DNA from: Bacteroidota bacterium
GTDB lineage: Bacteria > Bacteroidota > Bacteroidia > Bacteroidales > Rikenellaceae
Length of the DNA stretch: 23,101 nucleotides
Assembly (NCBI GenBank): GCA_023413645.1
Contig: JAEZPN010000001.1
Span: 1 to 23,101 of the forward strand
Reading direction: 5' to 3'
Shown here in pieces: positions 1 to 8,200 of the stretch. How positions within the stretch are numbered: position 1 is the stretch's first letter; each line of letters begins with the position of its first letter. The position numbers were made by a program, and so were the translations under genes. The notes below the pieces were generated by a model. That model was not told the origin of the DNA. It did no database searches and worked only from the letters and a program-made list of their open reading frames with translations.

Positions 1-32
1 TGGTGGTAGAAGGCTGCAGCTACAACGCTCGG

Positions 33-82
33 CAAAAAAAATGCGGATAGGTTGTACTAAAGCGTACTACCTATTCGCATTT
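33..82 (-). terminator. Terminator of the first outer-membrane barrel gene
   Basis: An inverted repeat (39-52 with 69-82, one mismatch) encloses a second GTAC/GTAC stem. On the minus strand it is followed by a run of eight T (34-41 read in complement). It lies about 40 bases after the stop of the 125-658 gene. Its inner part resembles the hairpins at 3138-3176 and 19166-19212. Confidence 0.8.
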
Positions 83-124
83 ATTTTTGTTAGCGGCAGT
101 AGATGTCTGCCTTATAGCGCCAAA

Positions 125-658
125 TTAAAAGTTGAAGGTACAAGTAACACCCACATTCGCCAAACCGAGTTCGTTGAAGAAGACCTCGTTGTGCTTGTGA
201 ACATAGAGGATGCCTGGACCGAAGGTTGGTGTCCAATCTACAGCAAGGGTAACAGGAACATTGTGGAAAGTGAAACCGAGGCGAGCCATACCTGCAACAC
301 CTACATAGGCGTAGTGCTCGCGGCCACCAACATTAACACCAACACCAGCATCAAAGAACCAAAGACCACCATCGGGAGTCCAGTCCATTTCGAGGATGTG
401 CCAGTTGTGCAAGAGCGTGAAGTCCGCCATAACACGACCGTCATACACATCAAAGCTATTTGCATCCTCGTAGATAGTATAAACTACAGGGTTGTTCCAC
501 GAAGCACCAAAACGAGCCTCAACATAGTCATTACCGTTGTACTTATACTGACCCACAGCCTGGAAGCCAGAACCTACACGACCACCAATAGACCAATCCT
601 GGGCAAATGATGTTGTTGCGACGAAGAGAACAGCAACAAGAAGGAGTAATTTTTTCAT
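125..658 (-). CDS. Small outer-membrane beta-barrel protein
   Basis: A 177-residue exported protein. Residues 1-19 are a typical Sec signal peptide (MKK, hydrophobic core, SFA-Q cleavage site). The rest alternates short amphipathic strands rich in Gly, Tyr and Trp, and the last residue is Phe after CTFN, the usual end signal of BamA-inserted barrels. The next gene upstream (729-1208) has the same signal peptide style, the same TPxxGxWFxxAGVG stretch and the same ITCTxNF-type end, so the two are tandem paralogues. This fits the porin-like OMP_b-brl families of Bacteroidetes; ligand and role cannot be read from the sequence. A terminator separates it from the upstream gene, but no convincing promoter of its own is visible in the 70-base gap. 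Confidence 0.85.
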   Translation of the reverse strand: MKKLLLLVAVLFVATTSFAQDWSIGGRVGSGFQAVGQYKYNGNDYVEARFGASWNNPVVYTIYEDANSFDVYDGRVMADFTLLHNWHILEMDWTPDGGLWFFDAGVGVNVGGREHYAYVGVAGMARLGFTFHNVPVTLAVDWTPTFGPGILYVHKHNEVFFNELGLANVGVTCTFNF

Positions 659-684
659 AGTTTATAATAGATATGTATAAGGGA

Positions 685-715
685 CAGAAAAAAAGGCCGC
701 CTTACGACGGCCTTT
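685..715 (-). terminator. Rho-independent terminator between the two barrel genes
   Basis: A perfect 8-base stem (692-699 with 708-715) with an 8-base loop, followed on the minus strand by seven T. It lies 14 bases after the stop codon of the 729-1208 gene. Confidence 0.9.
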
Positions 716-728
716 GGAGTTTTACGAT

Positions 729-1208
729 TTAGAAGTTGTAAGTACAAGTGATACCTACACCGTAGAAGCCCTGAGCCCACGCATCGTGGAAGAGGTAGAT
801 TGTAGGACGATAGTCAACAGATAGGGTTACAGGCTTATTGAAACGGATACCGAATGCAACATCACCCAAAACACCAAGCTGCATGCCAATGCGGTCTGCG
901 CCCTCAGCGTTCTTATAGCCCCAAGTACCTACAGCAGCACCAACACCTGCTGAGAGGAACCACTTACCTGCCTGGGGAGTCCAATCCCACTCTACAAGAT
1001 TCCAGTTATATGATGCGTTAGCATGGAATGAGTTACCGAAGCCGTAGAGACCACCGTTAACCTCGAGGTAGTTCTCTGATGAGAAGTGACGCTCGTACTG
1101 AACCTCTGCACCATAACCTACACGCAAACCGATAGAGTTCTTGTAATCCTGAGCGAATGCCGAAGTAGCAAAGATAACTGCTACTGCCAAAAGTAAAAAC
1201 TTCTTCAT
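729..1208 (-). CDS. Small outer-membrane beta-barrel protein (paralogue)
   Basis: A 159-residue exported protein with a signal peptide (residues 1-19, ending SAFA-Q) and a terminal Phe. The pattern GxRVGYGAEVQYERHFSSENYLEVNGG is typical of eight-stranded outer-membrane barrels in Bacteroidetes. It is a paralogue of the downstream 125-658 gene. A good Bacteroidetes promoter stands 40 bases upstream (1248-1278) and a strong terminator follows, so it is probably transcribed alone. Function beyond an outer-membrane barrel is unknown. Confidence 0.85.
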   Translation of the reverse strand: MKKFLLLAVAVIFATSAFAQDYKNSIGLRVGYGAEVQYERHFSSENYLEVNGGLYGFGNSFHANASYNWNLVEWDWTPQAGKWFLSAGVGAAVGTWGYKNAEGADRIGMQLGVLGDVAFGIRFNKPVTLSVDYRPTIYLFHDAWAQGFYGVGITCTYNF

Positions 1209-1247
1209 AATAGTAAATTTTAAGTTATACTGTTTCTTTCTCGACTA

Positions 1248-1278
1248 CAAATATACCTATTTTATTTCTTCTTTCAAA
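1248..1278 (-). promoter_or_regulatory. Bacteroidetes-type promoter for the 729-1208 gene
   Basis: Read on the minus strand: TTTG (1275-1278), 19 bases, then TATATTTG (1248-1255), matching the TTTG / TAnnTTTG consensus of the Bacteroidetes primary sigma factor. The start codon is 40 bases further on. Confidence 0.7.
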
Positions 1279-1359
1279 GACAATTCAACGAAAAGTTAAA
1301 ATAAATAAGCATAAAAGCATATCGCAAACAGATACCTTATATATAAAATATGGAGGCGT

Positions 1360-2919
1360 TTACTTCGTTGTAAATGGGTCGAGCTCGATAAACTTCGCGC
1401 CATTGTTCATATCCACAACCTTGATACATGGGGTGTACGAAGTGCCATACTTTAGACCATCCCACTTGTAGTCGTACTGCGACTCGAGGAACTGACGCAT
1501 GAAGTCGTGGCTGAGACCTGGCACGAGTGAGAGCATACACTCCTCGTAGCTATCGTAGCCCGCCATAGCATACTTGCCGTCCTTAATCTCCTGGAGGTTA
1601 GCGGTCTCCATCATCGCAACATAGCAGCACCACACATCATCACCGAAGATGCAGTCGAAGGTTATCTCGTTTGCGCCTACCTCCTTGATTGTCATATCAA
1701 CATTACCTGTACCCTCAGCCTCGGCATTTGTGCGAACTTGAACAACCTCAACGCCACCAAGGAGGCTATTCTCCTGACCCTCGCTGTAGTCCATCAACGC
1801 CGCAATGATGAGATAGTCGGTCGAAGAGGTAACGCTCATCTGTAGACCTGGCACATACTCGCATATCTTACCATCCTCCCAGTTGAAGGTGAGGGGGCCC
1901 TGAAGCATAAAGCCATATGTCACAACCCATGCACCGGGGTTAGACTGTGTCTGGTCATAGGTACGCTTGTCAACAACCGAGCAGCGCCAGTACTGATCAG
2001 CCTCGGCATTGATGCGGAAGCTGAAAGAGGTAGTGCCCACCTCCAATACCTCGATAAGCTCCTCCGAGCCATTGTCGTCGCCCTCGGGAACTGATGCACC
2101 CGAGAGGATGCCGTTGTAGTAGCCCTGGATGCTCTTCGATACACCCTCCTCCTCGTAGGTAAGCATCATGTAGATTGCGTAGTAGCCATTAACGACATCT
2201 ACCGAAACATAACCATCTGTAAAGTTATAGCCCTCACCATCTGCGCTCTTACCAGCGGGGACGTAACCAGATGTATCGGGGTGAATGGTGTAGGGATAAT
2301 AGTTTGATGCGAAGGTGTACTGACCGTATGGGAAGTACTGGCTCATGGTCTCATCGAGAGTGTAGAAGTCGAGGATGATGCTGTCGCCATTGTCGCGCAC
2401 AAAGGTAACGTAGTAGTTGTAAGGCTCATACCAACGGCCATCCTTGGTCTTTGTGATGACGATGTTCTCCACACCCTCGATGTCGGGGAGCTCGAAGTTG
2501 TCATCGTTGTTACCACCATTGCCACCATTATCGTCGTTGTTACCGCCATTGTCGCCCTGTGCCTTTGTCTTCATTGTTAGCGTGTTAGACAAGACCTCGC
2601 CCTTGGCGTTGCGTGCCGCAGCAATAACGTAGTATGTGGTCTCACTGTCGAGGTTCTTGACCTCAACCACACCACTAGCACCAGTTGTTGTACCCTGGGC
2701 AAACACCTCCTCAGCTGTGATGATATCACCGTCGTAGAGGATATAAGCGCACTCCGTTGCGTTAGTTGCTGATACCGCGAACGATATTGTCGTGTCTGTG
2801 GTTGTCACTGCAACGATCTCGATTGCAGGAGTCTTAGCCTGCTCGTTTGGCTGCTCGCAACCAACGAGGGGAAGTATCGCAATTACGGATGCGATAAAAA
2901 GTCGAAATAGATGTTTCAT
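1360..2919 (-). CDS. Surface lipoprotein with FN3-like domain
   Basis: I place the start at the ATG at 2919 (519 residues), because this directly yields a lipoprotein signal (MKHLFRLF, hydrophobic core, LPLVGC lipobox, lipidated Cys about residue 21). Nine codons of in-frame sequence upstream would spoil it. Residues of about 30-120 resemble a fibronectin-III-like fold of the kind seen in Bacteroidetes surface proteins (DSETTYYVIAAARNAKG). A Gly/Asn/Asp linker follows, about residues 125-145, then two regions of about 130 and 220 residues that I cannot assign. A TATCTTTG element (minus strand, 2957-2964) may be its -7 box, but no -33 TTTG is seen. No close operon partner is visible. Confidence 0.8.
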   Translation of the reverse strand: MKHLFRLFIASVIAILPLVGCEQPNEQAKTPAIEIVAVTTTDTTISFAVSATNATECAYILYDGDIITAEEVFAQGTTTGASGVVEVKNLDSETTYYVIAAARNAKGEVLSNTLTMKTKAQGDNGGNNDDNGGNGGNNDDNFELPDIEGVENIVITKTKDGRWYEPYNYYVTFVRDNGDSIILDFYTLDETMSQYFPYGQYTFASNYYPYTIHPDTSGYVPAGKSADGEGYNFTDGYVSVDVVNGYYAIYMMLTYEEEGVSKSIQGYYNGILSGASVPEGDDNGSEELIEVLEVGTTSFSFRINAEADQYWRCSVVDKRTYDQTQSNPGAWVVTYGFMLQGPLTFNWEDGKICEYVPGLQMSVTSSTDYLIIAALMDYSEGQENSLLGGVEVVQVRTNAEAEGTGNVDMTIKEVGANEITFDCIFGDDVWCCYVAMMETANLQEIKDGKYAMAGYDSYEECMLSLVPGLSHDFMRQFLESQYDYKWDGLKYGTSYTPCIKVVDMNNGAKFIELDPFTTK

Positions 2920-3025
2920 ATGGTTAATAATTTTTAATGAACACACTTAGGTAGCACAAAGATAGGTATTTTTTTCGGGATAAGTGCTATTGCTACGATA
3001 AATTAATTATTAGAGTTGTACCGAC

Positions 3026-3115
3026 ATTAGCACCACAACCCAATTTGTTGTCAGAGTGGTGCAGTTGTAAACATTGATTAGCACCACAACCCAATTTGTT
3101 GTCAGAGTGGTGCAG
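3026..3115. repeat. Two identical 39-bp hairpin units
   Basis: A 39-base sequence occurs at 3026-3064 and again, without any mismatch, at 3077-3115, separated by 12 bases. Each copy holds the inverted repeat GCACCAC / GTGGTGC (3030-3036 with 3056-3062; 3081-3087 with 3107-3113). No T run follows on either strand, so they are not ordinary terminators. They fill most of the 298-base gap between the lipoprotein gene (start 2919) and def (stop 3218); apart from them and the def terminator I see nothing else there. Confidence 0.9.
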
Positions 3116-3131
3116 ATGTGGCGCTGACATG

Positions 3132-3176
3132 AAAAAACTCTGGATGGGTAGTACTTGGCGTACGTCCCATTCAGAG
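3132..3176 (-). terminator. Terminator of the glyS-ruvX-def operon
   Basis: A stem with CTCTG/CAGAG and ATGGG/CCCAT arms (3138-3176, one unpaired base per side) with an inner GTAC/GTAC stem, followed on the minus strand by six T. It sits 41 bases after the def stop codon. The central part is nearly the same as in the terminator at 19166-19212. Confidence 0.85.
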
Positions 3177-3217
3177 CTTTGATTGAAGCGTCGCAGATGC
3201 GCCGCTATCACAACAAA

Positions 3218-3766
3218 TTACCTCTTGGTTTTATATGCTGCTTTATACGAACCACGTGCCATCTTCTGCAACTTATTCTTAATAAGGTTGCGACGGAGTG
3301 GTGCAAGGTGGTCAGTGAACACCATACCCTCGATGTGGTCGTACTCGTGCTGGATAACACGTGCTGGCTTGCCTGTGAACTCCTCGTCATGCTCCACGAA
3401 GTTCTCGTCGAGGTAGCGCATGCGGATAGTTACGGGACGGCGCACATTCTCGTGGATGCCAGGGATAGAGAGGCAACCCTCCTCGAAGAGAGATGTCTCC
3501 TCCGACTCCTCATAGATCTCGGCGTTGATGAATACGCGCTTGAAGTCAGCGAGTGTAGGATCGTCCTCACCCCAAGGTGTGCAGTCCACAATGAAGAGGC
3601 GGATGTTCTTGCCAATCTGCGGTGCTGCAAGACCCACGCCCTCGGCCTCACCAAGGGTAATCCACATATCCTCGATAAGCTTCTTGAGTTCGGGGTAGTC
3701 GGGAGTGATGTCCTCAGACTCGTTACGCAAAATCTGCGAGCCGTATATTACGATTGGATAAATCAT
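3218..3766 (-). CDS. def: Peptide deformylase
   Basis: Removes the formyl group from the N-terminal methionine of new proteins in the cytoplasm. All three deformylase motifs are present: GVGLAAPQ (residues 43-50), EGCLS (96-100, metal ligand Cys98) and QHEYDH (139-144, ligands His140 and His144, catalytic Glu141). At 182 residues it has the usual length for the family. It is the last gene of a glyS-ruvX-def operon: the ruvX stop is 21 bases upstream and a strong terminator follows. Confidence 0.97.
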   Translation of the reverse strand: MIYPIVIYGSQILRNESEDITPDYPELKKLIEDMWITLGEAEGVGLAAPQIGKNIRLFIVDCTPWGEDDPTLADFKRVFINAEIYEESEETSLFEEGCLSIPGIHENVRRPVTIRMRYLDENFVEHDEEFTGKPARVIQHEYDHIEGMVFTDHLAPLRRNLIKNKLQKMARGSYKAAYKTKR

Positions 3767-3787
3767 ACTTTGTTTTGTTTCAACGTT

Positions 3788-4204
3788 TTACATTCCAACT
3801 GATGCCATATAGTCCTGCAGGATAATTGCCGCAGAGACCTTATCTACGAGGCTCTTGTCACGGCGTGCCATCTTGCCTATGCCACTCTCACGTATTGTGC
3901 GCTGCGCGATTACGGAAGTAAATCGCTCGTCGTAGGGCACAACCTTCTTATCGGGGTAGGCATGGCGTAGGCGACCCATGAGCGGCTGTATGTATCGCAT
4001 CGTCTCCGAGGGTGCACCGCTCATCTGGCGGGGGTAGCCCACAACGATTGTCGATACCTCCTCGCGCTGGAAGTAGTCGGCGAGGTAGCGCTCGAGCTGC
4101 TTGGTATCAACCGTCTCGAGTGGCGAGGCGATGATGCCGAGCGGATCGGTAACGGCGAGGCCTGTACGCTTCGTGCCGTAGTCTATGGCAATAAGTCTGG
4201 GCAT
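3788..4204 (-). CDS. ruvX: RuvX/YqgF family nuclease
   Basis: A 138-residue RNase H-fold protein of the YqgF/RuvX family, linked to 16S rRNA 5'-end maturation and, by some work, Holliday junction resolution. The N-terminal IAIDYGTKRTGLA (first acidic residue Asp8), the VVGYPRQMSGAPS strand-loop, the YDERFTS segment and the final DKVSAAIILQDYM helix with its Asp are all in the expected order. The gene begins 3 bases after the glyS stop, so translation is probably coupled to glyS. def follows 21 bases downstream. Confidence 0.95.
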   Translation of the reverse strand: MPRLIAIDYGTKRTGLAVTDPLGIIASPLETVDTKQLERYLADYFQREEVSTIVVGYPRQMSGAPSETMRYIQPLMGRLRHAYPDKKVVPYDERFTSVIAQRTIRESGIGKMARRDKSLVDKVSAAIILQDYMASVGM

Positions 4205-4207
4205 CGC

Positions 4208-5752
4208 TTATGCCTTAATCTTCTTGAAGAGCTCGCGGAACGATACTGCCTTCTCTACCATTGCGCGCAAATCCTCAATCTTAACACGCTCCTGCTGCAT
4301 AGTGTCGCGGTGGCGCACTGTAACCATGCCATCGTTGAGGGTGTCGTGGTCTACGGTAACGCAGAAAGGTGTACCGATAGCATCCTGACGACGGTAGCGC
4401 TTGCCGATAGAGTCCTTCTCGTCGTATACTACGGTGTAGTCATACTTGAGGTCGTCGATAATCTGGCGTGCCACCTCTGGGAGGCCATCCTTCTTCACCA
4501 AGGGTAACACAGCAACCTTTGTAGGAGCAAGGGCTGCAGGGATGCGCAATACTACGCGCTCCTCGCCATTCTCGAGCTTCTCCTCGGTGTATGCTGCAGA
4601 CATAATCTGCAAGAACATACGGTCAACACCGATTGATGTCTCAACAACATAGGGTACATAGCTCTCACCACGCTCGGGGTCGAAGTACTGAATCTTCTTG
4701 CCTGAGAACTCCTGGTGACGACCGAGGTCGAAGTCTGTACGCGAGTGGATACCCTCCACCTCCTTGAAGCCGAAGGGGAAGTTGAACTCGATATCTGTAG
4801 CGGCATTTGCATAGTGGGCCAACTTGTCGTGGTCGTGGAAGCGGTAGTTCTCGTCACCGAAGCCGAGGGCACGGTGCCATGCCATACGTGTCTCCTTCCA
4901 CTCGCTCCACCACTGCATCTCAGTGCCGGGCTGTACGAAGAACTGCATCTCCATCTGCTCGAACTCGCGCATACGGAAGATGAACTGACGTGCTACGATC
5001 TCGTTACGGAAGGCCTTACCAATCTGTGCAATACCGAAGGGGAGCTTCATGCGGCCTGTCTTCTGCACGTTGAGGTAGTTAACGAAGATACCCTGTGCAG
5101 TCTCAGGACGGAGATATACGGTGTTAGCGCCATCGGCAGTAGAACCCATCTGTGTAGAGAACATAAGGTTGAACTGACGTACATCTGTCCAGTTGCGTGT
5201 ACCAGAGATGGGGCATACAATCTCGCAGTCGAGGATAATCTGCTTGAGCTCCTCGAGGTTGTTCTCGTTGAGGGCTGTTGCGAAGCGCTCGTGTACAGCA
5301 TCCATCTTTGCCTTAATCTCCAATACGCGAGGTGATGTTGCAAGATACTGAGCCTCATCGAAGGCCTCACCGAAACGTTTGCGCGCCTTCTCTACCTCCT
5401 TCTCGATCTTCTCCTCCTGCTTAGCCATCCAATCCTCAACAAGAACATCAGCGCGGTAACGCTTCTTAGAGTCCTTGTTGTCGATGAGTGGATCGTTGAA
5501 GGCACCTACGTGGCCCGATGCCTCCCATACGCGGGGGTGCATGAAGATTGCAGCGTCGATACCTACGATGTTCTCGTGGAGCTTAACCATTGAGTCCCAC
5601 CAGTAACTCTTGATGTTGTTCTTGAGCTCAACACCATTCTGGCCATAATCGTATACAGCACCGAGGCCGTCGTAAATCTCGCTCGAGGGGAAAATAAAGC
5701 CATACTCCTTGCAGTGAGCAATAAGCTTCTTAAACAATTCTTCCTGTGTCAT
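4208..5752 (-). CDS. glyS: Glycyl-tRNA synthetase, single-chain (alpha2) type
   Basis: Charges tRNA-Gly with glycine. This is the eukaryote/archaea-like homodimeric class II enzyme rather than the alpha2beta2 form of proteobacteria. Visible signatures are FPSSEIYDGLGAVYDYGQ (about 21-38), YLRPETAQGIF (about 213-223), motif 2 FRNE with FRMREFEQMEMQFF (about 248-272) and motif 3 GVDRMFL (about 375). The anticodon-binding domain follows from about 405 to the end (KVAVLPL...; GTPFCVTVDHDTL). At 514 residues it is full length. It is the first gene of the operon with ruvX and def. A TATCTTTG element on the minus strand (5813-5820) is a plausible -7 box, but no -33 TTTG is seen. Confidence 0.97.
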   Translation of the reverse strand: MTQEELFKKLIAHCKEYGFIFPSSEIYDGLGAVYDYGQNGVELKNNIKSYWWDSMVKLHENIVGIDAAIFMHPRVWEASGHVGAFNDPLIDNKDSKKRYRADVLVEDWMAKQEEKIEKEVEKARKRFGEAFDEAQYLATSPRVLEIKAKMDAVHERFATALNENNLEELKQIILDCEIVCPISGTRNWTDVRQFNLMFSTQMGSTADGANTVYLRPETAQGIFVNYLNVQKTGRMKLPFGIAQIGKAFRNEIVARQFIFRMREFEQMEMQFFVQPGTEMQWWSEWKETRMAWHRALGFGDENYRFHDHDKLAHYANAATDIEFNFPFGFKEVEGIHSRTDFDLGRHQEFSGKKIQYFDPERGESYVPYVVETSIGVDRMFLQIMSAAYTEEKLENGEERVVLRIPAALAPTKVAVLPLVKKDGLPEVARQIIDDLKYDYTVVYDEKDSIGKRYRRQDAIGTPFCVTVDHDTLNDGMVTVRHRDTMQQERVKIEDLRAMVEKAVSFRELFKKIKA

Positions 5753-5821
5753 AGTCTATATCGTTTTTTTGTTATTTAATTCGGGTTTTATACCTACGGT
5801 ATATTCAAGCCACAAAGATAG

Positions 5822-5850
5822 CAAAAAAAAGTGGAAAGTAACTTTCCACT
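5822..5850 (-). terminator. Terminator after the Sel1-repeat gene
   Basis: Inverted repeat AGTGGAAA / TTTCCACT (5830-5837 with 5843-5850) followed on the minus strand by a run of T. It lies about 50 bases after the stop codon at 5901 and just before the presumed glyS promoter. Confidence 0.8.
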
Positions 5851-5900
5851 CAAAAATAAGTTTTAATATTTATAGAACCTTCCCAAATAGAGAGGTGCTA

Positions 5901-6479
5901 TTACCATTTTTCACCCAAAGAGGTCAATGCACTCTGTGCCATGGCATGACCCTGACGCGCTGCCATACGCAACCACTTTAGGCCCTCGGCATAGTCCTGT
6001 CGAACGCCCTCACCCAAGCAATAACATATGCCCAACTCATACTGCGAACGATCAAATCCCTCCTCAGCAGCAGCACGCCATAGCGTCACCGCCTTAGTGA
6101 TATCAGCCTTCACTCCCTCACCAGCGAAATAACAGCAACCCAAGTTATGCATCGCTGAAACATTACCCTGCTCAGCAGCCTTACCATACCACTCTGCAGC
6201 AAGTTTGTAATCCATAGCTACGCCAAAGCCATTATAGTAGCAATAGCCTAAATTACTCTGAGCCTTAGCATTACCCTGCTCTGCGGCCTTTTTATACCAA
6301 ACGACAGCATCTGCGTAACTCTGCGGAACACCATAACCTGTTTCATAACACGTTCCTAAAGCGTACTGCGCCTCAGCATCACCCTGCTTAGCAAGCTCAA
6401 AATACTCATCAATCGACTGAGCCGATAGCGACATCACAGAGACAATAAACATCGCGATTAAAAGTGATAGCTTTTTCAT
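5901..6479 (-). CDS. Secreted Sel1-repeat protein
   Basis: A 192-residue protein with a signal peptide (residues 1-20, ending SLSA-Q), then four full Sel1-type TPR-like repeats of about 36 residues and a fifth partial one. Each shows the A..G...AQ..LG.CY..G.GV..D...A..W...AA pattern. Such solenoids act as protein-binding scaffolds; the partner cannot be read here. It starts 36 bases after the radC stop, so it may be co-transcribed with radC, and it ends at a clear terminator. Confidence 0.92.
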   Translation of the reverse strand: MKKLSLLIAMFIVSVMSLSAQSIDEYFELAKQGDAEAQYALGTCYETGYGVPQSYADAVVWYKKAAEQGNAKAQSNLGYCYYNGFGVAMDYKLAAEWYGKAAEQGNVSAMHNLGCCYFAGEGVKADITKAVTLWRAAAEEGFDRSQYELGICYCLGEGVRQDYAEGLKWLRMAARQGHAMAQSALTSLGEKW

Positions 6480-6515
6480 ATCAATGGTCGTTTAAGAAGT
6501 TAATATTCGAAGTCT

Positions 6516-7172
6516 CTACTTTACAATTCCATTTGCACGGAAAGAGTAGTGAGCACCGCGCGCCACTATCACATGGTCCAAAAGACGCATATCGAAGAGC
6601 TTTGCCGCCTCGGCTACACGATCGGTTAGGGCTATATCCTGCTGGCTGGGTTCGGGTGTTCCCGAGGGGTGGTTATGCACCAAGACAATCTGCACAGCAA
6701 GCAGCTCCAACGCCCTGCGTATCACCATTTTGCAATCCACCACCGTAGCCTGTACGCCACCCTGACTTATGCGCACGCGATCCAAGACCTTACCCGACGA
6801 TGCGAGGTACAACGCCCAGCACTCCTCATACTGCAGAGCGCCAAGCACGGGCTCCATGATACGCACTACGTCGCTATCCGACAACACCTTCTCTTGTACC
6901 GAGGCCTCAGCAACGGCTACCCTACGTCCCAGTTCCATCGTTGCGAGTAGCTTCAAGGCACGCATACGCCCCATGCCCGCTGTCATGCGTAGACGCGCAA
7001 AGTCCACCTCGGCAAGGCGCACAAGCGACCCTCCCGCGGTTTTAAGCACCTCCTCGGCCATGGCACACGCACTATCGTCGTTGGGATTTTCGGCAAGCGT
7101 AACAGCCACAAGTTCCTCATCTGTAAGTGCCTGAGCACCCCGCGACTGCAGTTTATCGGTAATGTTTTTCAT
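6516..7172 (-). CDS. radC: RadC-family JAB/MPN domain protein
   Basis: A 218-residue protein of the RadC/UPF0758 family: a helix-hairpin-helix region (about 10-80) followed by a JAB1/MPN+ metal-binding domain. The metal motif HNHPSG with the following S..D (HNHPSGTPEPSQQD) and the upstream Glu in YEECW are intact. Its cellular role is not settled, since the old link to DNA repair in E. coli is doubtful. I start it at the ATG at 7172. A TTG further upstream at 7202 is possible, but the homologous radC remnant at 10802-10840 also begins at this ATG position. It lies 51 bases downstream of the TIR gene ending at 7224, and a partial copy of its 5' end lies inside the TIR island. Confidence 0.93.
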   Translation of the reverse strand: MKNITDKLQSRGAQALTDEELVAVTLAENPNDDSACAMAEEVLKTAGGSLVRLAEVDFARLRMTAGMGRMRALKLLATMELGRRVAVAEASVQEKVLSDSDVVRIMEPVLGALQYEECWALYLASSGKVLDRVRISQGGVQATVVDCKMVIRRALELLAVQIVLVHNHPSGTPEPSQQDIALTDRVAEAAKLFDMRLLDHVIVARGAHYSFRANGIVK

Positions 7173-7223
7173 CTTATAGGGTGTTACCTTTCTACCAAAC
7201 AATTAAAATATAAAAGACTAAAT

Positions 7224-8174
7224 CTAAAAAGCAGACACGGCACGCACAGAGTAGTTGAAGCCCTTATCGAGGCTGCCGGTGCCGCCATTGCGCATATAGA
7301 CACCCCACGCACAGATCGACCCATCCTCAGTTGATGACCAATACATGTTGCCATTTATCATCTCTTTACACCTATCACGTAACAATTTATTTATCTGATT
7401 CTTGACACGGTACAATGATAACAACTCATTTTGGGATGGCAAATACCAATCCTCACCTTGCTCTCTACACCACGCAAAAGCAGGATATTTCTTATAATTA
7501 CTTCTACTCATCACAATGTCCGTATTTGACTGCCCATCACTTTCACTTGTTACGCCAATACTTTTGCTTACTAACTTACTACACCATCGTAATGCTGTTA
7601 CATTAAGACTAATAATCTTGCCATGTTTTCCATCATCAGACACTTCGAATACAACACCTTGCTTCTTGCCATCATCGTAGTAGTCACCAACCTTATATGT
7701 CTTGACCGAATGCACAGTCTCAACCTCTTGCTTAGATGTAGTTCGTACAGTTTGCGTGGTTGTATGTGACAGCTGAACACCAAGTAATGAAGCGACATTC
7801 TCAGCCACACATCCGAACACCTTCTCAGGATTAGGGAAAGCATCTATCCAATTAAGGTTCTTAAGGTAGTATTTCTTTGCACCCTTAAAGGCATCATCCG
7901 ATATTCTAAATGTTAATATTGGTTTCTTATCCTCGCTGGCAAGTTCTATCTCACGGTCAACCTGGTCGGAATTATTAAAATTCTCTGAAAAGACAACAAC
8001 CATCATACGACTCTCATCAAGAGCCTCAACAATGGCACGCGCCCACACAACACCTCGTGGAATATCGCGATAAGCAACAAAACAACGTATCTTATGTTGT
8101 TCAAGATATGCACACAATCCCTCAACAATCTTTTGATCATGCGATGAGTAACTTATAAAGACATCGTATTTCAT
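7224..8174 (-). CDS. TIR protein with lectin-fold variable domain (TIR1)
   Basis: A 316-residue protein. The N-terminal TIR domain (about 1-132) begins with YDVFISYS and has the BB-loop region YRDIPRG. Glu75 (REIELA) aligns with the presumed catalytic Glu of NAD-cleaving TIR domains. A short linker leads to a DUF1566/Lcl-like C-type-lectin fold (about 158-316): YKVGDYY, GVVFEV, AFAWCREQGEDWYLPS, then YWSSTE and a VRAVSAF end. The last 42 codons (7227-7352) form a candidate DGR variable region when compared with the gene at 9511-10650. Unlike that gene it has no coiled coil. It begins 26 bases after the stop of the 8201-9403 gene, and its 18-base leader matches those of the other two far upstream TIR genes. 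Known of the family: TIR domains can be NADases or signal generators. Inferred: a sensor-effector protein. Confidence 0.9.
   Translation of the reverse strand: MKYDVFISYSSHDQKIVEGLCAYLEQHKIRCFVAYRDIPRGVVWARAIVEALDESRMMVVVFSENFNNSDQVDREIELASEDKKPILTFRISDDAFKGAKKYYLKNLNWIDAFPNPEKVFGCVAENVASLLGVQLSHTTTQTVRTTSKQEVETVHSVKTYKVGDYYDDGKKQGVVFEVSDDGKHGKIISLNVTALRWCSKLVSKSIGVTSESDGQSNTDIVMSRSNYKKYPAFAWCREQGEDWYLPSQNELLSLYRVKNQINKLLRDRCKEMINGNMYWSSTEDGSICAWGVYMRNGGTGSLDKGFNYSVRAVSAF
7227..7352 (-). other. Candidate DGR variable region in TIR1
   Basis: Codons 275-316 of the gene. Aligned with 9514-9636, with one codon (TCG) extra here, 19 codons differ by 25 bases, all at codon positions 1 or 2 and none at position 3. 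Seventeen of the 19 variable codons end in C or T, as expected from AAY codons in a template. Examples are GGC/TAC, GGT/TAT, CTC/GCC and TAC/CGC. Structural residues (YWSSTE, AW, NG, VRAVSAF) do not change. The 213 bases just upstream differ at only 8 positions, and the last seven codons, the stop and the next six bases are identical, as expected around a homing site. No template repeat or reverse transcriptase is in this window. Confidence 0.75.
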
Positions 8175-8200
8175 AGTTTGGCGATAATAGCTAAAAATAA

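Noticed and set aside
41..610. Plus-strand frame of 189 codons with a signal-like start
   Set aside because: It runs opposite the barrel gene and begins inside that gene's terminator.
3026..3115. Possible CRISPR remnant
   Set aside because: Only two repeats with a 12-base spacer, and no cas genes.
2993..3211. Small minus-strand frame with a repeated peptide
   Set aside because: The repeat comes from the two hairpin units; the frame overlaps the def terminator and has no coding support.
3155..3802. Long plus-strand reading frame (215 codons)
   Set aside because: It lies opposite def and part of ruvX, which carry all expected motifs; no start signal or known domain, so it is an antisense shadow.
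4715..5335. Plus-strand reading frame of 206 codons
   Set aside because: Opposite the catalytic core of glyS; composition and lack of domains show it is a shadow.
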